A stretch of 64,000 nt of DNA from Ministeria vibrans ATCC 50519 (GCA_943704425.1 CALSCP010001493.1:42196-106195), one strand, 5' to 3'. Counted from the first letter of the stretch, positions 10,897 through 21,956 are shown. Notes: generated by a model not told the origin, from the sequence alone. A program made the numbers and translations.

Positions 10897-11801
10897 AGTG
10901 ATGAAGAGACAAACAAAGTGATAGAGAGAAAGAAGGGAGGAAAAGTGAAAGGTCCGTTGTGTACCTGAGGGTTTGGGGGCCAACCGCGGGGAACGTTGCA
11001 GTGGCCATGGTGTGCCTTAAACTGGACGAGCTGCTCAAAGCGAGTGTCCCATGGTACGCGCGGTCTGCTCTGTGTCCACTTGAAGCCGAGACTGTTGAGG
11101 CGCGCAACGCGCTCGCGCGACTGTTGGCCCTGCGCATACCAGTCGCGTTGTTGGCGCACCCATTTGCCCAGTTCGGGGTTCGCTGCGTACTCGAAGGGCA
11201 CGTCGCAATGACCAAAAAGGCCGTAGAAGCCGCACAGTTCGACCATCATGCGATCCCAGTTGGGGTCGACATCGTAGGGAAAGCAGAGTTTCTGGAAGCG
11301 AGCGGCGCGCGACTGGGTGAGTTGACCCGACAACATGAGTCGCCGTTGCTCGATAAACCACGCCGAAGTGACGGGGCTCTTCTCCATGGCCATGCGCAAG
11401 TTGGAGATGTCGCCACAGTGGCGGTGGCACTCCTCGAGGTCGGCAAGGTGCTGTTCCCACGATAGGTTAGCCGCAAGTTGCTGGCGCGCGCGCTTCCTGC
11501 CTTTGCCCTTGCCCTTGCCCTTGCCTCGGGCGGGCGTGCTGGCCTGGCAGACGGCGGCAAAGCGCGGGACGTCGGCAGTGATGACTGTCGGGCTCATCCG
11601 GGGCACGGAGGACGCCGACAAGGCCGGAGGTTCGCGCGTGGGAAATCCAATGGATTCCAACCACGCCAGACGAGTGGCGCTGAGAGCGCCTGCGCGCCGC
11701 GCGTCGTGCATGTCGCGCACAAAGCAGGCAAGTGCAAGCGTGGGCATGGCCATGGGCACGTCCAGGTTGCCCGTTTGCTCCTGGTAGCGTCGCAACATTC
11801 G
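10635..11801 (-). CDS. Helicase-associated (HA) repeat protein, 5'-incomplete
   Basis: Two visible exons (10965-11801 and 10635-10739) join in phase across a 225-bp intron with a long (AG)n tract. The 314 visible residues contain four helicase-associated-type repeats: RRYQEQTGNLDVPM, LEECHRHCGDISNL, FYGLFGHCDVPFEY and FKAHHGHCNVPRGW. Each is followed by a WxxxQR-like segment and LxxLGFxW. A Lys/Gly stretch (GKGKGKGKGRKRAR) separates repeats 1 and 2. HA domains are small helical modules found alone or beside helicases in protists and bacteria, with a presumed nucleic-acid role. The 5' exons should lie to the right but the sequence runs into an A tract, ten N and a CT tract, so the start is missing. 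Confidence 0.75.
10808..10891. repeat. (AG)n microsatellite in the HA-repeat gene intron
   Basis: About 84 bp of pure AG lies in intron 10740-10964. In the transcript it reads (CT)n. Confidence 0.9.
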
Positions 11802-11951
<150 letters not shown>

Positions 11952-11985
11952 CTCTACACTCGATCTCATTCATTTCCTCTTGTAG

Positions 11986-13187
11986 GATTACCCCTTTGAG
12001 ATGTTTATGGCGGCCATCGCGGCTTGCTACATCCTCAACTTTGCCATGGCTCGGTACGCCTTTGCCCACCTTCTTTGTCCACTTCCCGCTTACACATACA
12101 TACGCACATATGTCACTTGCTTTACCATGCGTCCACTTTAACAGGGGAGAAACCACCAAGAAGGCCCTGGCCTGGCTCACAGTAAACAACGGAGTGCTGG
12201 GCAACAACTTTTCCAGTGTCACCGTCGGCGAAAACAAACGCATTCAAAAGGACACCGACAGCGAATTTACCGTGTATGCCACGGGACGTCAACACTTTGA
12301 CTATCTTGCCGTACACCAATATACAAACGAACGTCATAAATTTATCATCATTAATTTATTAATAATAATGCATACCCTCTCCTTAGATTAAACTGCAGTT
12401 CCATCAACAACAGGACCTGTACAGTCGGTTTGAACAGACCATGTTCCCCACACGCGAACAAGTGCACTATGTGGTCGCTGTTCCTTTGATGCAGTCGGTC
12501 ACGGCGCTCATTTGCGAGCGACCACGCGCCGCCAAATTGATTCCGCAGTTCAGCAATCTGACACACTACGCGACTGCGCTCAACACCGACTTCCTGAAGC
12601 TCCCCAGCCACCTTGGGGCGTACGGCGAGTCGGCCGAGGCCGTCCAGTGGATGCTTAACGGCCCACTGGGCGAGTTGGTGCGCCGCAGTGGCTCAACCAA
12701 GAGCGAACGGACCGTCTCGATGATCCACGTGAGCGACGCAATGTCGGCCTACCCCGAGGGCCTCGACGACGCCGAGAAGAACGTCAAGCCAGAGGAGACG
12801 GTCAAGCGCATTGTCATCTCCTTCTATCTGCCCAAGAAACAGTCGGCGATGGTTGCGACCGAGAACTACTCGTTGCTCGTCATGAACTTTGCAGAGCGTC
12901 TTGCGCGCGAGCAGATGCCCTTTTCAGCACGCGAAAAGGTCCAGAAGAAACGTCAGGCCAAAGAGCGCGAATGGGAAAAGGAACGTCTCAAGGTGGTGAG
13001 CGCGACCAAGCAACGCGAGCGGGAACTCGAGGAGGCCCGCAAGCGCGAAGAGATCCAGGGGCGCATCTGGCGCGGAGAGATGGGCAAGGACGAAATTCGA
13101 CGGTACGAGGCAGAGCAGGAGCGTATTGCCGAGAAGAAGCGACAGCACAAGATGCGCCAGACGGCCAAGATGAAAGTCAAGCAATAA
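11986..13187 (+). CDS. CCDC47: CCDC47 homologue (PAT complex / multipass translocon subunit), 5'-incomplete
   Basis: Three visible exons (11986-12053, 12145-12310, 12387-13187) encode about 345 residues. The first visible exon is the transmembrane region (FEMFMAAIAACYILNFAMA). Next comes the globular cytosolic domain (for example FEQTMFPTREQVHYVVAVPL and AEAVQWMLNGPLGEL) and a highly charged Lys/Glu/Arg coiled coil ending KMRQTAKMKVKQ, exactly the layout of CCDC47 (DUF1682). In animals CCDC47 binds ribosomes at the ER and, with Asterix, shields transmembrane helices of multipass proteins; it also affects ER calcium. The acceptor TCTTGTAG at 11978-11985 shows that upstream coding sequence is missing behind the N gap. 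Confidence 0.9.
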
Positions 13188-13300
13188 TGCAAAAACAAAA
13201 ACAAAAAAAGTATTCACAAGCATAAAGACAAAAAGGACAACTGTAGTGAGGGACGAACACAACAAAAAAAAAAGCTCGCGTGAGAGAAGAAGTATGTGTT

Positions 13301-13678
13301 TTACTTGGTGACTGCGTGGATGGACGTGGCAAGGTGATGGACATTAGTGGAGTTGACGCCGGCCATGGAGATGCGCCCGTCCATCGTCATGTAGACATGG
13401 TACTCCTTTTGCAGCGCCATCACCTGAAGCAAAGCAGAGAAAGTCAATCATACGTTTTTTTGGAATTTTAGATTGGTACTTGATCTTTGGTGAGGCCAGT
13501 GTAACAGAACATGCCAATCTGGTTGGTAATGTGGTCCCAGTTGCGCTGTGAGCCACAGTCGGCAAGCCCTTGCTTCAGCAGTGTTCGCACCGACGTGATC
13601 CGGTCCGCCATTTCTGCAATAAGATGATAAAAAAAATTGATAAAAATAATAATAATATTATCATAATAAAAACAACAT

Positions 13679-13715
<37 letters not shown>

Positions 13716-14550
13716 TAAGATAATAATTATAATAATAATAATAATAATAATAATAATCTTACGTTTAACGTCTTTGAGCCATTCTTTACGGAGCTGCGGG
13801 TCAGAGAGGACGCGTTCGGCAATGCGAGCGCCATGCAGAGGAGGGTTGGAGTAGGTGGGACGGATGATGATCTTGAGCTGGGACAACACTGCGTTGCGCT
13901 GCTGCTCAGTCTCGCTCGTAATGGTCAGCGCACCCACTCGCTCACCGTACAATCCCATGTTCTTAGCAAACGACTGCGTCACGACCATTTGCTGGCCAGT
14001 CGACGCAAACAGACGTGGCACATATGCATCACGTGTGCAGTCGCCCGTCGCAAAGCCCTGGTATGCCATGTCAATGTACGGGAACAGTCCACGCTCCTAC
14101 CACAAGACAGAGCAAAAAAAAAAAAAAAAAAAAAAGAAGAAGAAAAACAAAACGTCTTTTCAGATTCACACAAAAAGAAAAGGAAAAAAAAAGAAGCGAC
14201 AAGCACAAAAAAGACTGATAGAGGATGGTGGAGGATACCCAGAGAGAGGTCCACTCGGGGTCGGTGTAGTGCCAGGGGGCGGAGGGCGGCGGGGCAGCGG
14301 CGCAGGAGGGCAGGGAGGGCGGGAGGGCTCTGGCGGTGACGGACGACGCCGACGACGAATGCGACAGCGTCGACGCCGAGTGCGAGGGCGAGCCTGCGCT
14401 GGTGAACTCCATCGGGGTGTCCGCGTCGCGAACGGGCGGCTGCTCGACTTTTGGTGTGCGAACGAACTCGTCACTGAAACTGCCCTCTACCGCGTCAAGA
14501 TGGGCATGCAGCGAGGAGGGAGCCACGCAGCGACCAAAGCGGCCATCCAT
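13301..14550 (-). CDS. Aspartate aminotransferase C-terminal half fused to unrelated N-terminal sequence
   Basis: Exons 13763-14096, 13480-13613 and 13301-13423 encode the C-terminal half of a class I aspartate aminotransferase: [15 protein letters not shown], the PLP-lysine motif [44 protein letters not shown] and the C-terminal GRISMAGV. This corresponds to roughly the last 190 residues of about 400. Upstream, exon 14239-14550 (start ATG at 14550) splices in phase (TGG/GAG) but gives a Ser/Ala/Pro-rich sequence without the expected dimer arm, cofactor-phosphate or NPTG motifs. The large-domain half is therefore absent. Either the gene is a chimeric pseudogene, it makes a short protein of new function, or the assembly has dropped exons. 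It is unlikely to be an active transaminase as it stands. Confidence 0.75.
13676..13757. repeat. (AAT)n microsatellite in aminotransferase intron
   Basis: A run of TAA/AAT triplets fills most of intron 13614-13762. Similar (AAT)n tracts recur at 31.3, 41.5 and 59.2 kb. Confidence 0.9.
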
Positions 14551-15037
14551 TGTGTGGCCTGGGGCAAACAGAAATGTCAAACTGAGACGGAATGCGCTGA
14601 AATTCTGTTCCTGACTGACCGGACGCTGAGTCGATTCAAGATTCAATATTCAAAAGTATGACAGAAGGTGGACAGAAGTCTCTCGCACAGCGCCATGGGG
14701 CCTTGTAGGGATCCTCGGAACTGAGGATCGGCGTATGGTTGAGTCCGATGTTGCTGAATGGTGCGAAAGGAGCATGGAACACGGGGGGAGGGGGGTTGCG
14801 ATCGACCAATCGCAAGATCCGAATATTTTGACAATCTCATCGGATGGCTTACAACATGACGTACACACTGGCTGAGTAGTCTGGCGACTGCTCCCTGCGA
14901 GCTCTGCTCACTTCCATTCTGCTGGGTGGTGGGTTATCGGGGTTATGGGCATGGACGGGAAAGGGGCTGCAGAGAGCCGACAGTACGGTGCTGCGGTCGG
15001 GTGAGAAATTGTGACAGTTGACGCTAATCACGGGTGT
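14551..15037. other. Intergenic, no supported gene
   Basis: Roughly 490 bp with open minus-strand frames at 14643-14868 and 14849-15136 that have no recognisable domain, no clear splice sites and no supporting context. A GGGATCCTCGGAACTGAGGATC imperfect palindrome lies near 14708-14730. Confidence 0.45.
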
Positions 15038-15133
15038 CGATGGGCTTCTTTCGGGACATTCACCATTCTCGTCTAGAGGGCTACTGTCATAACTGTCTAC
15101 GCCTCTACGGTGGAAGTTCTGTGCTGCTCTTTT
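15038..15133 (+). repeat. Dispersed intergenic repeat, copy A
   Basis: Contains GGCTTCTTTCGGGACATT followed, after about 60 bp, by TACGGTGGAAGTTCTGTGCTGCTCTTT. Related copies occur at 38385-38480 and 44779-44840. This is the longest copy. Confidence 0.75.
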
Positions 15134-15183
15134 CATTGAGTTCGCTTATTTTTATATAAGGAAACTAAATAGAGAATCGAGAG

Positions 15184-15197
15184 ACGATATATATAAG
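15184..15197 (+). promoter_or_regulatory. Candidate TATA box
   Basis: GACGATATATATAAGAG sits in GC-richer context about 70 bp upstream of an ATG at 15259. A second candidate (TTTTTATATAAGG) lies at about 15150. Start sites would fall near 15215-15225. Confidence 0.4.
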
Positions 15198-15258
15198 AGA
15201 GGAAGTTCAACAGACGGCAGACAGTTCAACACACCACACTGTCAACCCACTAACCCAG

Positions 15259-15468
15259 ATGCGGACGACCCTGCAGCATCGTCGTCTGAACTACAGCCAC
15301 AACAACGAGCGCACCAGTCGGGATCGCTCCCCACCGACTGATCGTTCTTATATCCGCCACCGAGTTTTACTCGTTAGACAGCTGTTACAGCTTGTCAGAG
15401 CCCTAGACCCCCACTGTCCACTGGTGACTGGGGGTATGGCGTGCCATTGCGATAACCTCGCTGGATAG
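15259..15468 (+). CDS. Possible 69-residue Arg-rich ORF
   Basis: An ATG downstream of the candidate TATA box opens a 69-codon frame (MRTTLQHRRLNYSHNNERTS onward) ending at TAG. It is basic and matches no family I know. The same DNA is unusually rich in hairpins, so the transcript may instead act as RNA or be the 5' leader of the TRM10 gene. Confidence 0.2.
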   Translation: MRTTLQHRRLNYSHNNERTSRDRSPPTDRSYIRHRVLLVRQLLQLVRALDPHCPLVTGGMACHCDNLAG

Positions 15469-15483
15469 CGATTGCACTTGTGC
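15315..15483 (+). ncRNA. Candidate structured RNA (five successive hairpins)
   Basis: Five inverted repeats occur in order: CAGTCGG (15315-15321) with CCGACTG (15334-15340); CGAGT/ACTCG (15361-15373); GACAGCTG with CAGCT-t-GTC (15377-15396); ACCCCCA (15407-15413) with TGGGGGT (15429-15435); TCGCT/AGCGA (15458-15471). A sixth, GCAC/GTGC, ends the array before a T-rich stretch. I cannot match it to U-snRNA, RNase P/MRP, SRP or tRNA. Confidence 0.3.
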
Positions 15484-15512
15484 TTTTGTTGTAGATCTGG
15501 GGACTGTATCAT

Positions 15513-15520
15513 GAATAAAT
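15513..15520 (+). terminator. Candidate polyadenylation signal AATAAA
   Basis: ATGAATAAATGGG lies just downstream of the hairpin-rich unit and upstream of TRM10, consistent with an independent transcript ending here. Confidence 0.35.
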
Positions 15521-15559
15521 GGGTTGTATTTTCTTCTTCTAATTATTATTGATTCTCAG

Positions 15560-17052
15560 ATGGATGACAATCAATGCGCGACATCCATGGACGACTCTGT
15601 TGTTGCCGAGGTGACCACGGTGGAAACAACGGAGGGCCGTGTCGATTCTGGATCAGTCAACGACGATCCAAATGATCAGGCGCACGCCGACGAAGAGGAC
15701 GCTGAATGCGGCGAGTCCGTTGACGGCAGCGATGGCCACGACAGCAGCAACGACCACTCGGGCGACGCGGCGGCGACAGCGAAGGCGGCGGGGCCGTCAC
15801 GCGCACCCGAAGAGATGCTGTCGCGACGACAAGCACGCCGAGAGCGACGGTGCGCCTCCTGCAGCCCCTGGCGCCCGCTGGAGGGCCCCGCTGACGTCTT
15901 CTTTCTGCGTAGGGATAAGGCTCGCGAAGAGTGGCGTGCGCGTCGCAAGGAAAAATCGAAAGAGAAGCGCAAAGATTCGCGAAAGCGAAAGGTTATTTGA
16001 CCTTCTTCTTGTTTTTTTGGTCGTGTTGATGATTGTGATGTTCTGTAGGCAAGCGCAGTGGAGGATGAGGAGGAGGAAGGGCGTGCCATTAGCAAACGCG
16101 TGCGTTCTGAACGCAAGCCGCAAGTGGGCATGATCTGCATTGATCTTGATTTTGACGAGTACCAGTTGGAAAAGGTACGCCAGACACATATTGTCGCTGA
16201 CGATGGCAATGCGATGATGATTCACAATAAGCATTTTTCACAATGGCTGTTGTGTAGGAGGATATTCGATTGGTGAAACAGGTTGAGCGGTGCTATGCGG
16301 CGAACCGACGGGTGGACCAGCCGATGGGGCTGACAGTGACGTCGATGGGCGGACGCATTGGTCAGGTGCTCAAGGAGAAGGCGTCGTGGGACCGCTGGAA
16401 GGACGTCCAGTTTGCGGATGAGCCGCTTTTGGAGAAATTTGATCCGTCGAAAGTTGTGTATTTGACCTCGGAATCATCGCACGAGCTGACGACACTCGAC
16501 CCGGAGACCGTGTATGTGATTGGGGGTATCATCGACCACAACAGCCACAAGGGGCTGACATTGCAGCGAGCGCAGGCGGCGCACGTGCGCACCGCCCGTT
16601 TGCCTATTGGACGGTATGTGCACCTGGCATCGCGCAAGGTCCTCGCTGTCAACCATGTGTGCGAGATCCTGCTTGAGTTTACGGCGCACGCTGACTGGAA
16701 GACAGCCTTTTACAATGTGATTCCGCAGCGCAAAGGAATTGGTGAGAAGGAGGTCGGAACGAAGGGAAAGGGAAAGGGAAAGGGAAAGAGCCAGGAGACG
16801 GGAGAGGGAAAGAGCCAGGAGACGGGAGAGGGAAAGAGCCAGGAGACGGGGGAGGGAAAGAGTGAGGAGACGGGGGAGGGAAAAAGTGAGGAGACGGGAG
16901 AGGGAAAGAGTGAGGAGACGGGAGAGGAAAAGAGCCAGGAGGCGGGAGAGGAAAAGAGCGAGGAGACGGGAGAGGGAGACGCAGCGCAGAAAGAGGAGGA
17001 GTCTGCAGGGGTGCAGGAGGAAGGCGAAGAGCATCAAGAGGACCAGCACTGA
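15560..17052 (+). CDS. TRM10: tRNA (guanine-N1)-methyltransferase, Trm10/TRMT10 family
   Basis: Three exons (15560-15991, 16049-16174, 16258-17052) give 450 residues. An acidic disordered N terminus (about residues 1-95) and a Lys/Arg-rich linker lead to the SPOUT-type methyltransferase domain: VGMICIDLDFDEY, VTSMGGRIGQVL, VYLTSESSHEL, YVIGGIIDHNSHKG, ARLPIGRYV and LAVNHVCEILLEF. These are the conserved Trm10 signatures; the GGIIDHN segment carries the conserved Asp. The family methylates N1 of purine 9 in tRNAs with S-adenosylmethionine; mono-domain forms like this act in the nucleus and cytosol. The C terminus ends in a tandem Gly/Lys/Ser/Glu/Thr repeat. Intron 1 begins GTTATT, a non-standard donor also used in the phosphorylase kinase gene. 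The CTCAG just before the ATG could also be an acceptor for a 5' UTR intron. Confidence 0.92.
16766..16976 (+). repeat. 24-bp tandem repeat encoding GEGKSQET/GEGKSEET
   Basis: About eight copies of an 8-residue unit in frame at the end of TRM10. It starts in a (GGGAAA)n run encoding GKGKGKGK. The repeat is extremely hydrophilic and carries alternating basic and acidic residues. Confidence 0.85.
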
Positions 17053-17134
17053 CTTGCGTTTTTGTCAATGGTTATGTAAATGTATTATTTTGTTTGGTTT
17101 CCTCTCTCTCTCCCTCTCTCTCTCTTTGGAAAAT

Positions 17135-18029
17135 CTACTTTTTTGATGACCTAGTGGCCCTTCTTGCGTGAGGCGAGCGCACTGGGACTGAAGGGGCCTT
17201 GGAGGTCCGAGTGACTCGGGCTGCGCTGACTTGTCTGCGCGTCAGCCGTTGCGAAGTGCCTGCCGTCTCTGCTGTCGTCTCAGTCTCCATCTCTTCGCGA
17301 CCTCGTTTCTTTGATTCTTTCCTCACTGCTGTCTTTGCTTGCTTCGATGTTGATGATCGTGGTGGTGCGGCTGCTGTCTTGCCCTTATGCTGCGGTCTTT
17401 TCCCAGACGCCTTCTTGGCTGCTGGCACTTCGTCCTCGACTTCGTCTTCGTCGTCCTCGCCTTCATCGTCGTTGTCGTCTTCTGCCTCTCCGTAGCCCAT
17501 CTCCTTCCGTATCTCTTTGTCCACCTTTCCCTCGCCCGCCAATGGCTTCAGGAGCTGCACGTAGAAGCGAAAGTGGTACGAGTTGCACTTGAGCGGCGCT
17601 GCCATCTTGGTGCTCTGTCCTTGCCACTTCTTTGCTGACGGCCATGGAAGCATTCCTAAACACAATAGAGAGACGCAGTGTGCATGTGTGTGCGTGTGTG
17701 GGTGGATGAGAGAGCGAGCCAGACACAGAGAGCGACTGCGTACGAGGGAAAATGGCAAAGTCTTGAGTTCGAACGGCTCCCTGTCGACAGTTCTCCTCCA
17801 CCATCTGAAATATCGTCTCCTGTGGTCCACAAAAGAAAGAACATCTGCCAGTCAGACGTGTACACAGCAAAGACACAGTGAAACAGAGTTCCAAAACACG
17901 TCTTTGAAACTCTCGCGCGCAAAATTTCAAAAAAAAAAAAAATTGACAGATGCGAAAAAAATGCCAAACCTTAAGCTGTTTCTGTAGTGCGCCCGACTCG
18001 TCGACACGCTGGCCACTGGAAGTAACCAT
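17135..18029 (-). CDS. Unknown protein with basic/acidic disordered C-terminal tail
   Basis: Three exons (17970-18029, 17744-17819, 17135-17655) join in phase to 218 residues. The N-terminal 90 residues are compact and partly helical (for example KETIFQMVEENCRQGAV and HFRFYVQLLKPLAGEG). Next is an acidic Asp/Glu stretch (about residues 100-120), then a Lys/Arg/Ser/Thr tail with nuclear-localisation-like clusters (KKRGREE). I recognise no family; the composition suggests a nuclear or chromatin protein, which is inference. The ATG at 18029 lies 108 bp from the start of the RasGEF gene on the other strand. Donor 1 is GTTTGG, so that junction is less sure. Confidence 0.55.
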
Positions 18030-18058
18030 TGACCTTGAGGGAGAGAGAGCAGAGCAGG

Positions 18059-18091
<33 letters not shown>

Positions 18092-18137
18092 AAAAAAAAG
18101 AATATCACTCGCACGGGCGTTGTAAGGCAGCGGGGAC
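18030..18137. promoter_or_regulatory. Shared upstream region of the unknown gene (-) and RasGEF (+)
   Basis: 108 bp between divergent start codons. It contains GAGGGAGAGAGAG followed by an A tract of about 30 bp (18060-18099). A poly(dA:dT) tract is a common nucleosome-depleting promoter element in eukaryotes, so it may drive both genes. Confidence 0.5.
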
Positions 18138-21100
18138 ATGTCGCTCCCGACACACAGTGTCACTGGGCTTGCACCTGTGGTCGATACACGCGCTGCGGGG
18201 GTCTCCAAAGCCGTTTCGTCGCAGGATTTTCAAAGTGTTTCTGAAACGTCTCGCCCCAAAGACCTCTGGAGACGTCGTGGTAGCCGCGAGCGCCTCATTC
18301 GCATGCGTGTCGATGGGCCGGAGAACCGTGGCGCGGGCGACGGCCCCAGCGAAGGCGGCGCAAGCGAGCACGACCATCACGAGCTCGACAGCATTCGCGA
18401 GCGTCTCATTGCCGACGCTGATGCGCGTGTTGCGCACGACAAGGTGCGTCGTCTCCGGCGCAAGTCCCTTCAGCAGCAGGCAAAGCACAATGTTGCGCCT
18501 GCCGCTCCCGTCGCCACCGCCGCTGACGTCGTGGCGCCGCTCAAACCGCAAACCTCTACACTGTCTGTGCCCCGTCGAGCTGCCAGCGACGCAGCTGATT
18601 CCCGTCGGGCTGCCAGCGACGCAGCTGATTCTTCTGGTGCCGCCTCGAACGTTGTTGCATCCGCATCAGGGTTGTCGCTGACTCACCAGAGCGGTCGCTC
18701 TGCTGTTTCCAACGCCAACATTGGTGTCATAGACGACGACTCGTTCGACGACCATCTTCATCGCTCCCTCAGTCGTCGCCGCTCCTCCGAGTCCGTCGCC
18801 ACTCACCAGGCTCTCGTGACCAAGGTCGCGCGCGCTCACGCACTCAATACAGGCGTCAGCTCGGGTAAGCTTGCGTCAAAAGAACGGCACAGCTCGGCAA
18901 CGCCCTCAAGACGCTCCGCCGCCTTCGACACCCTTGTTCACGACTTTGCCCCCATCGAAAGCTTTTTCCCCGTCTCCTGCGCCGTCTGCAGCAAATTCAT
19001 GACACGCATGTCGAAGAGCTCCTGCCTCAAGTGTCGCGGTTGCTCCATTGCCATCCACGAGCGTTGCCTCCCCTTTGCACCTCCCAAGTGTCTTTACAGC
19101 CCCAGTCCATCTCCTCACTCCTCGACATTGTCACTGGCCTCCTCCGGTCACACGCGCGATTTCACCGCCAGTACGAGTGGCACAACAGCGGCTTCTGCAG
19201 CATCACCTACCGCCACCGCTGCCGACCCGTCCACCCTGTCGTCTCCGCCCTCTTCGTCGTCGGGCAGTGGCAGCGGCGTCTTCCGTCTCTTTCGTCGGCA
19301 ACAGGGCCAGTCCAGCGACATGTCAAGCGCAAGCTCGTCCAACCTTCTCAGCTCGCCACCCTCATCACCTGCCGCCCTCGTGTCCTCGTCCGGCCCAACG
19401 ATGCTGCCATCGCGCTCGGCTCAGCGTCTCAAGCGCGACTACATGGCCGAGACTCTCTCCGGCCAGGCAGCCGGCGACAAACCTCGTCGTAGGTCTCCCC
19501 CAGCGCGCGTCACTCGTGGCTCGCTCGTCTTCATTCGTGACCGCTTCGAACGCGAGCAGCGTAAGCCCGGTCTGAGCGCCAACATCTACAAGCAGTCGCT
19601 CGACATGTACTGCGAGTGGCTCACCGACACGGCCGAACGTCTTATGAAGGACGACGGACTGCCCGTCAACGAGTTTGAGACCGTCTTCACCTTTATGCTG
19701 CGCGGCTTTGTCACCAGTCGTGTTGACTCGCACGCCTCGCCCGTTGACAGGTGCATCAAAATGTTCCGCAAGGTTCTCTTCGACTACACCTACTACCAGA
19801 CCATGAAGCTCGACGTGCTCCGCCTGTCGCCCGTCGAACTCGCAAACGAACTCACCGTCATCGACTCGCAACTTTTCAATGTCATTCGCGCCGACGAGCT
19901 CCACGATCAGGCATGGATGCACAAGGACAAGCGAGAGCGTGCGCCCAACGTCGTCGCCTTCATCGAGCGCTTCAACGACGTCACTCTCTTTGTCATGACC
20001 GCCGTTCTAGAGGCATCTCGCCCGAAGCAACGCGCTCAGGTCATTGCGCACTTCATCAAGACGGCCGCCATGTGTCGTCGTCTCAACAACTACAACGGTC
20101 TCAAGGCTCTTATTGCCGGTCTTCAGTCCGCTGCCATTTTTCGTCTCAGCAAGTCGTGGGCACACCTCTCCTCGCGCGTCCGAGCCGTCTTTGACGACCT
20201 CTGCGCGATCATGAGTGAACAAGACAACTGGGCGGCCATGCGTGCAGCCATGGACAGCCTCCTCGACGGTAGCAGTGGTGGCACAGATGGCACATCCGTA
20301 GGGGTTGGATCGAATAGTGCTGTTGCGCTCGCTGGCATTGGTGGTGGTGGTGGTAGTGGTGGTGATGGTAGCGGCTATGGTGGTGGCAACGGCGCGGGCA
20401 CTGGCTCTGGAGGTTGTTCTGGCGATGGTGTGTGTGCTGTGCCCTTTCTGGGTGTCTACCTCACCGATTTGGTCATGCTTTCGAGCCAAGTGCCGGGCGG
20501 CGACAAGTCCGCGAACCGTGTGAGCTCGAGCGGAAAGAGCACGGCGTCGCGTGAGACTGCCATCATCGAGCGTATCCTTCGCTTTCAGCAGCCCTACTCG
20601 AAGTTGCAGCCGGTGTTTGCCCTGCACTCGTGGCTCGAGAAACTCATCCACGACTCCGAAGACGTCTGCTATCGCAAGTCGCTCTATGTCGAGCCCAAGG
20701 CGACTGCCTCGAGTGCAAACCGTTCCAGCGCCTCGGGTGCCGAAGCCGTCTCGCTCGTGGACAGTGCGCGTCTTGTTGACGCCACGCTACCCGTGCTCAT
20801 GCAACAACGTGCGGCGTACCTGGTGCGCGTGCAGGAGGTCGAGAAGGAGGTACAGACATTGTTTGACTTGCGACTCGATCCTGAAGGAATTCGCGTGCGC
20901 ACCGACGAAATGTGGAATCTGCGGCGACACCTGACCGACATCAAGATGTACGTGGCACATCGCATTCGCGAGGCCGAAGAGGCGGAGCGACTCGAGTCGG
21001 AATGGCGTGCGTCCGGTGGCAAACAGCACCATTTGCTGGTCATGTCGGGTACACCGACGGTCGTTGTGGGTGCGTCGTCGCGAAGCGGTGGCAAACGCTC

Positions 21101-21956
21101 ATCTGAAAGCGGCGCAACTGGCGGCGCCAGTGGATCATCCGGCGCATTATCGGCTGTCGAGAGTGCTCTGAGTGGCGTTGTGCGACGAACATCGGGACAC
21201 ACGTCGACCAATGCGCCGTCGCCGACCTTCAACTCGCCCGAGCGAGAGAAGCGACTGTTTCCTCGCATGAACATTACCAAGAAGGAGAAAGGCGACAAGA
21301 GTGCCAAGAAGCAGAAGAAGAAGAGGGCAAAAGAGGAGGAGAAGGCAGCTGCAGCTGCATCCAAGGCGGCGTCGCTCAAGTCGCCGTCCAGGACATCCGA
21401 GACAAGTACCGCCTCCTCCTCGTTGGGCAGCGCTAAGGGTCTCCTGGCCAAGGCACGTGGTCGGCGCGGCTCAGGACTCGTCTACCAGAAGCCTGGCTTG
21501 CTGACGAGCACCGTGGGCATCCGTCGCAACAGTACCGACAGCAATGAGAGTGATGTGATTTCGTTGGCCAGCTCCTCTGTGGCCACACTGGATCGTCTTG
21601 AAGGGGTCGAAAAGAGCGGATCAACGACAGCCATGACAGTAGCGACTACGGCTCCTAGTCGAAGTAGTAGTGGTGGTGGTGGCGGCGGCGGCGACGGCGA
21701 AGGCGAAGACGACGACAACAACAACGACAAAGCGTTGTCGTCGGACGAGGATTTGCCGCCACGACGTCGTGATCTCAAGGGCGTCGTGCGACCGCTGTCG
21801 GAGGACGCAGACGACCGGTCACATCGCAAGCTGGGCCGCCTCTCCTCTCCGAAGCAGCAGCGCACCTCGCTGTTGAGCCTCGAGTCACTGGCGTTGGACG
21901 ACGCACGTCAAATGATGGAAGATGGGCAGAGGAGTGGAGAGGATGACCACGACGAC

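Noticed and set aside
15246-15258. CACTAACCCAG as a possible telomerase RNA template
   Set aside because: Only a single short CTAACCC match, no 1.5-repeat template and no other telomerase RNA feature; too weak.
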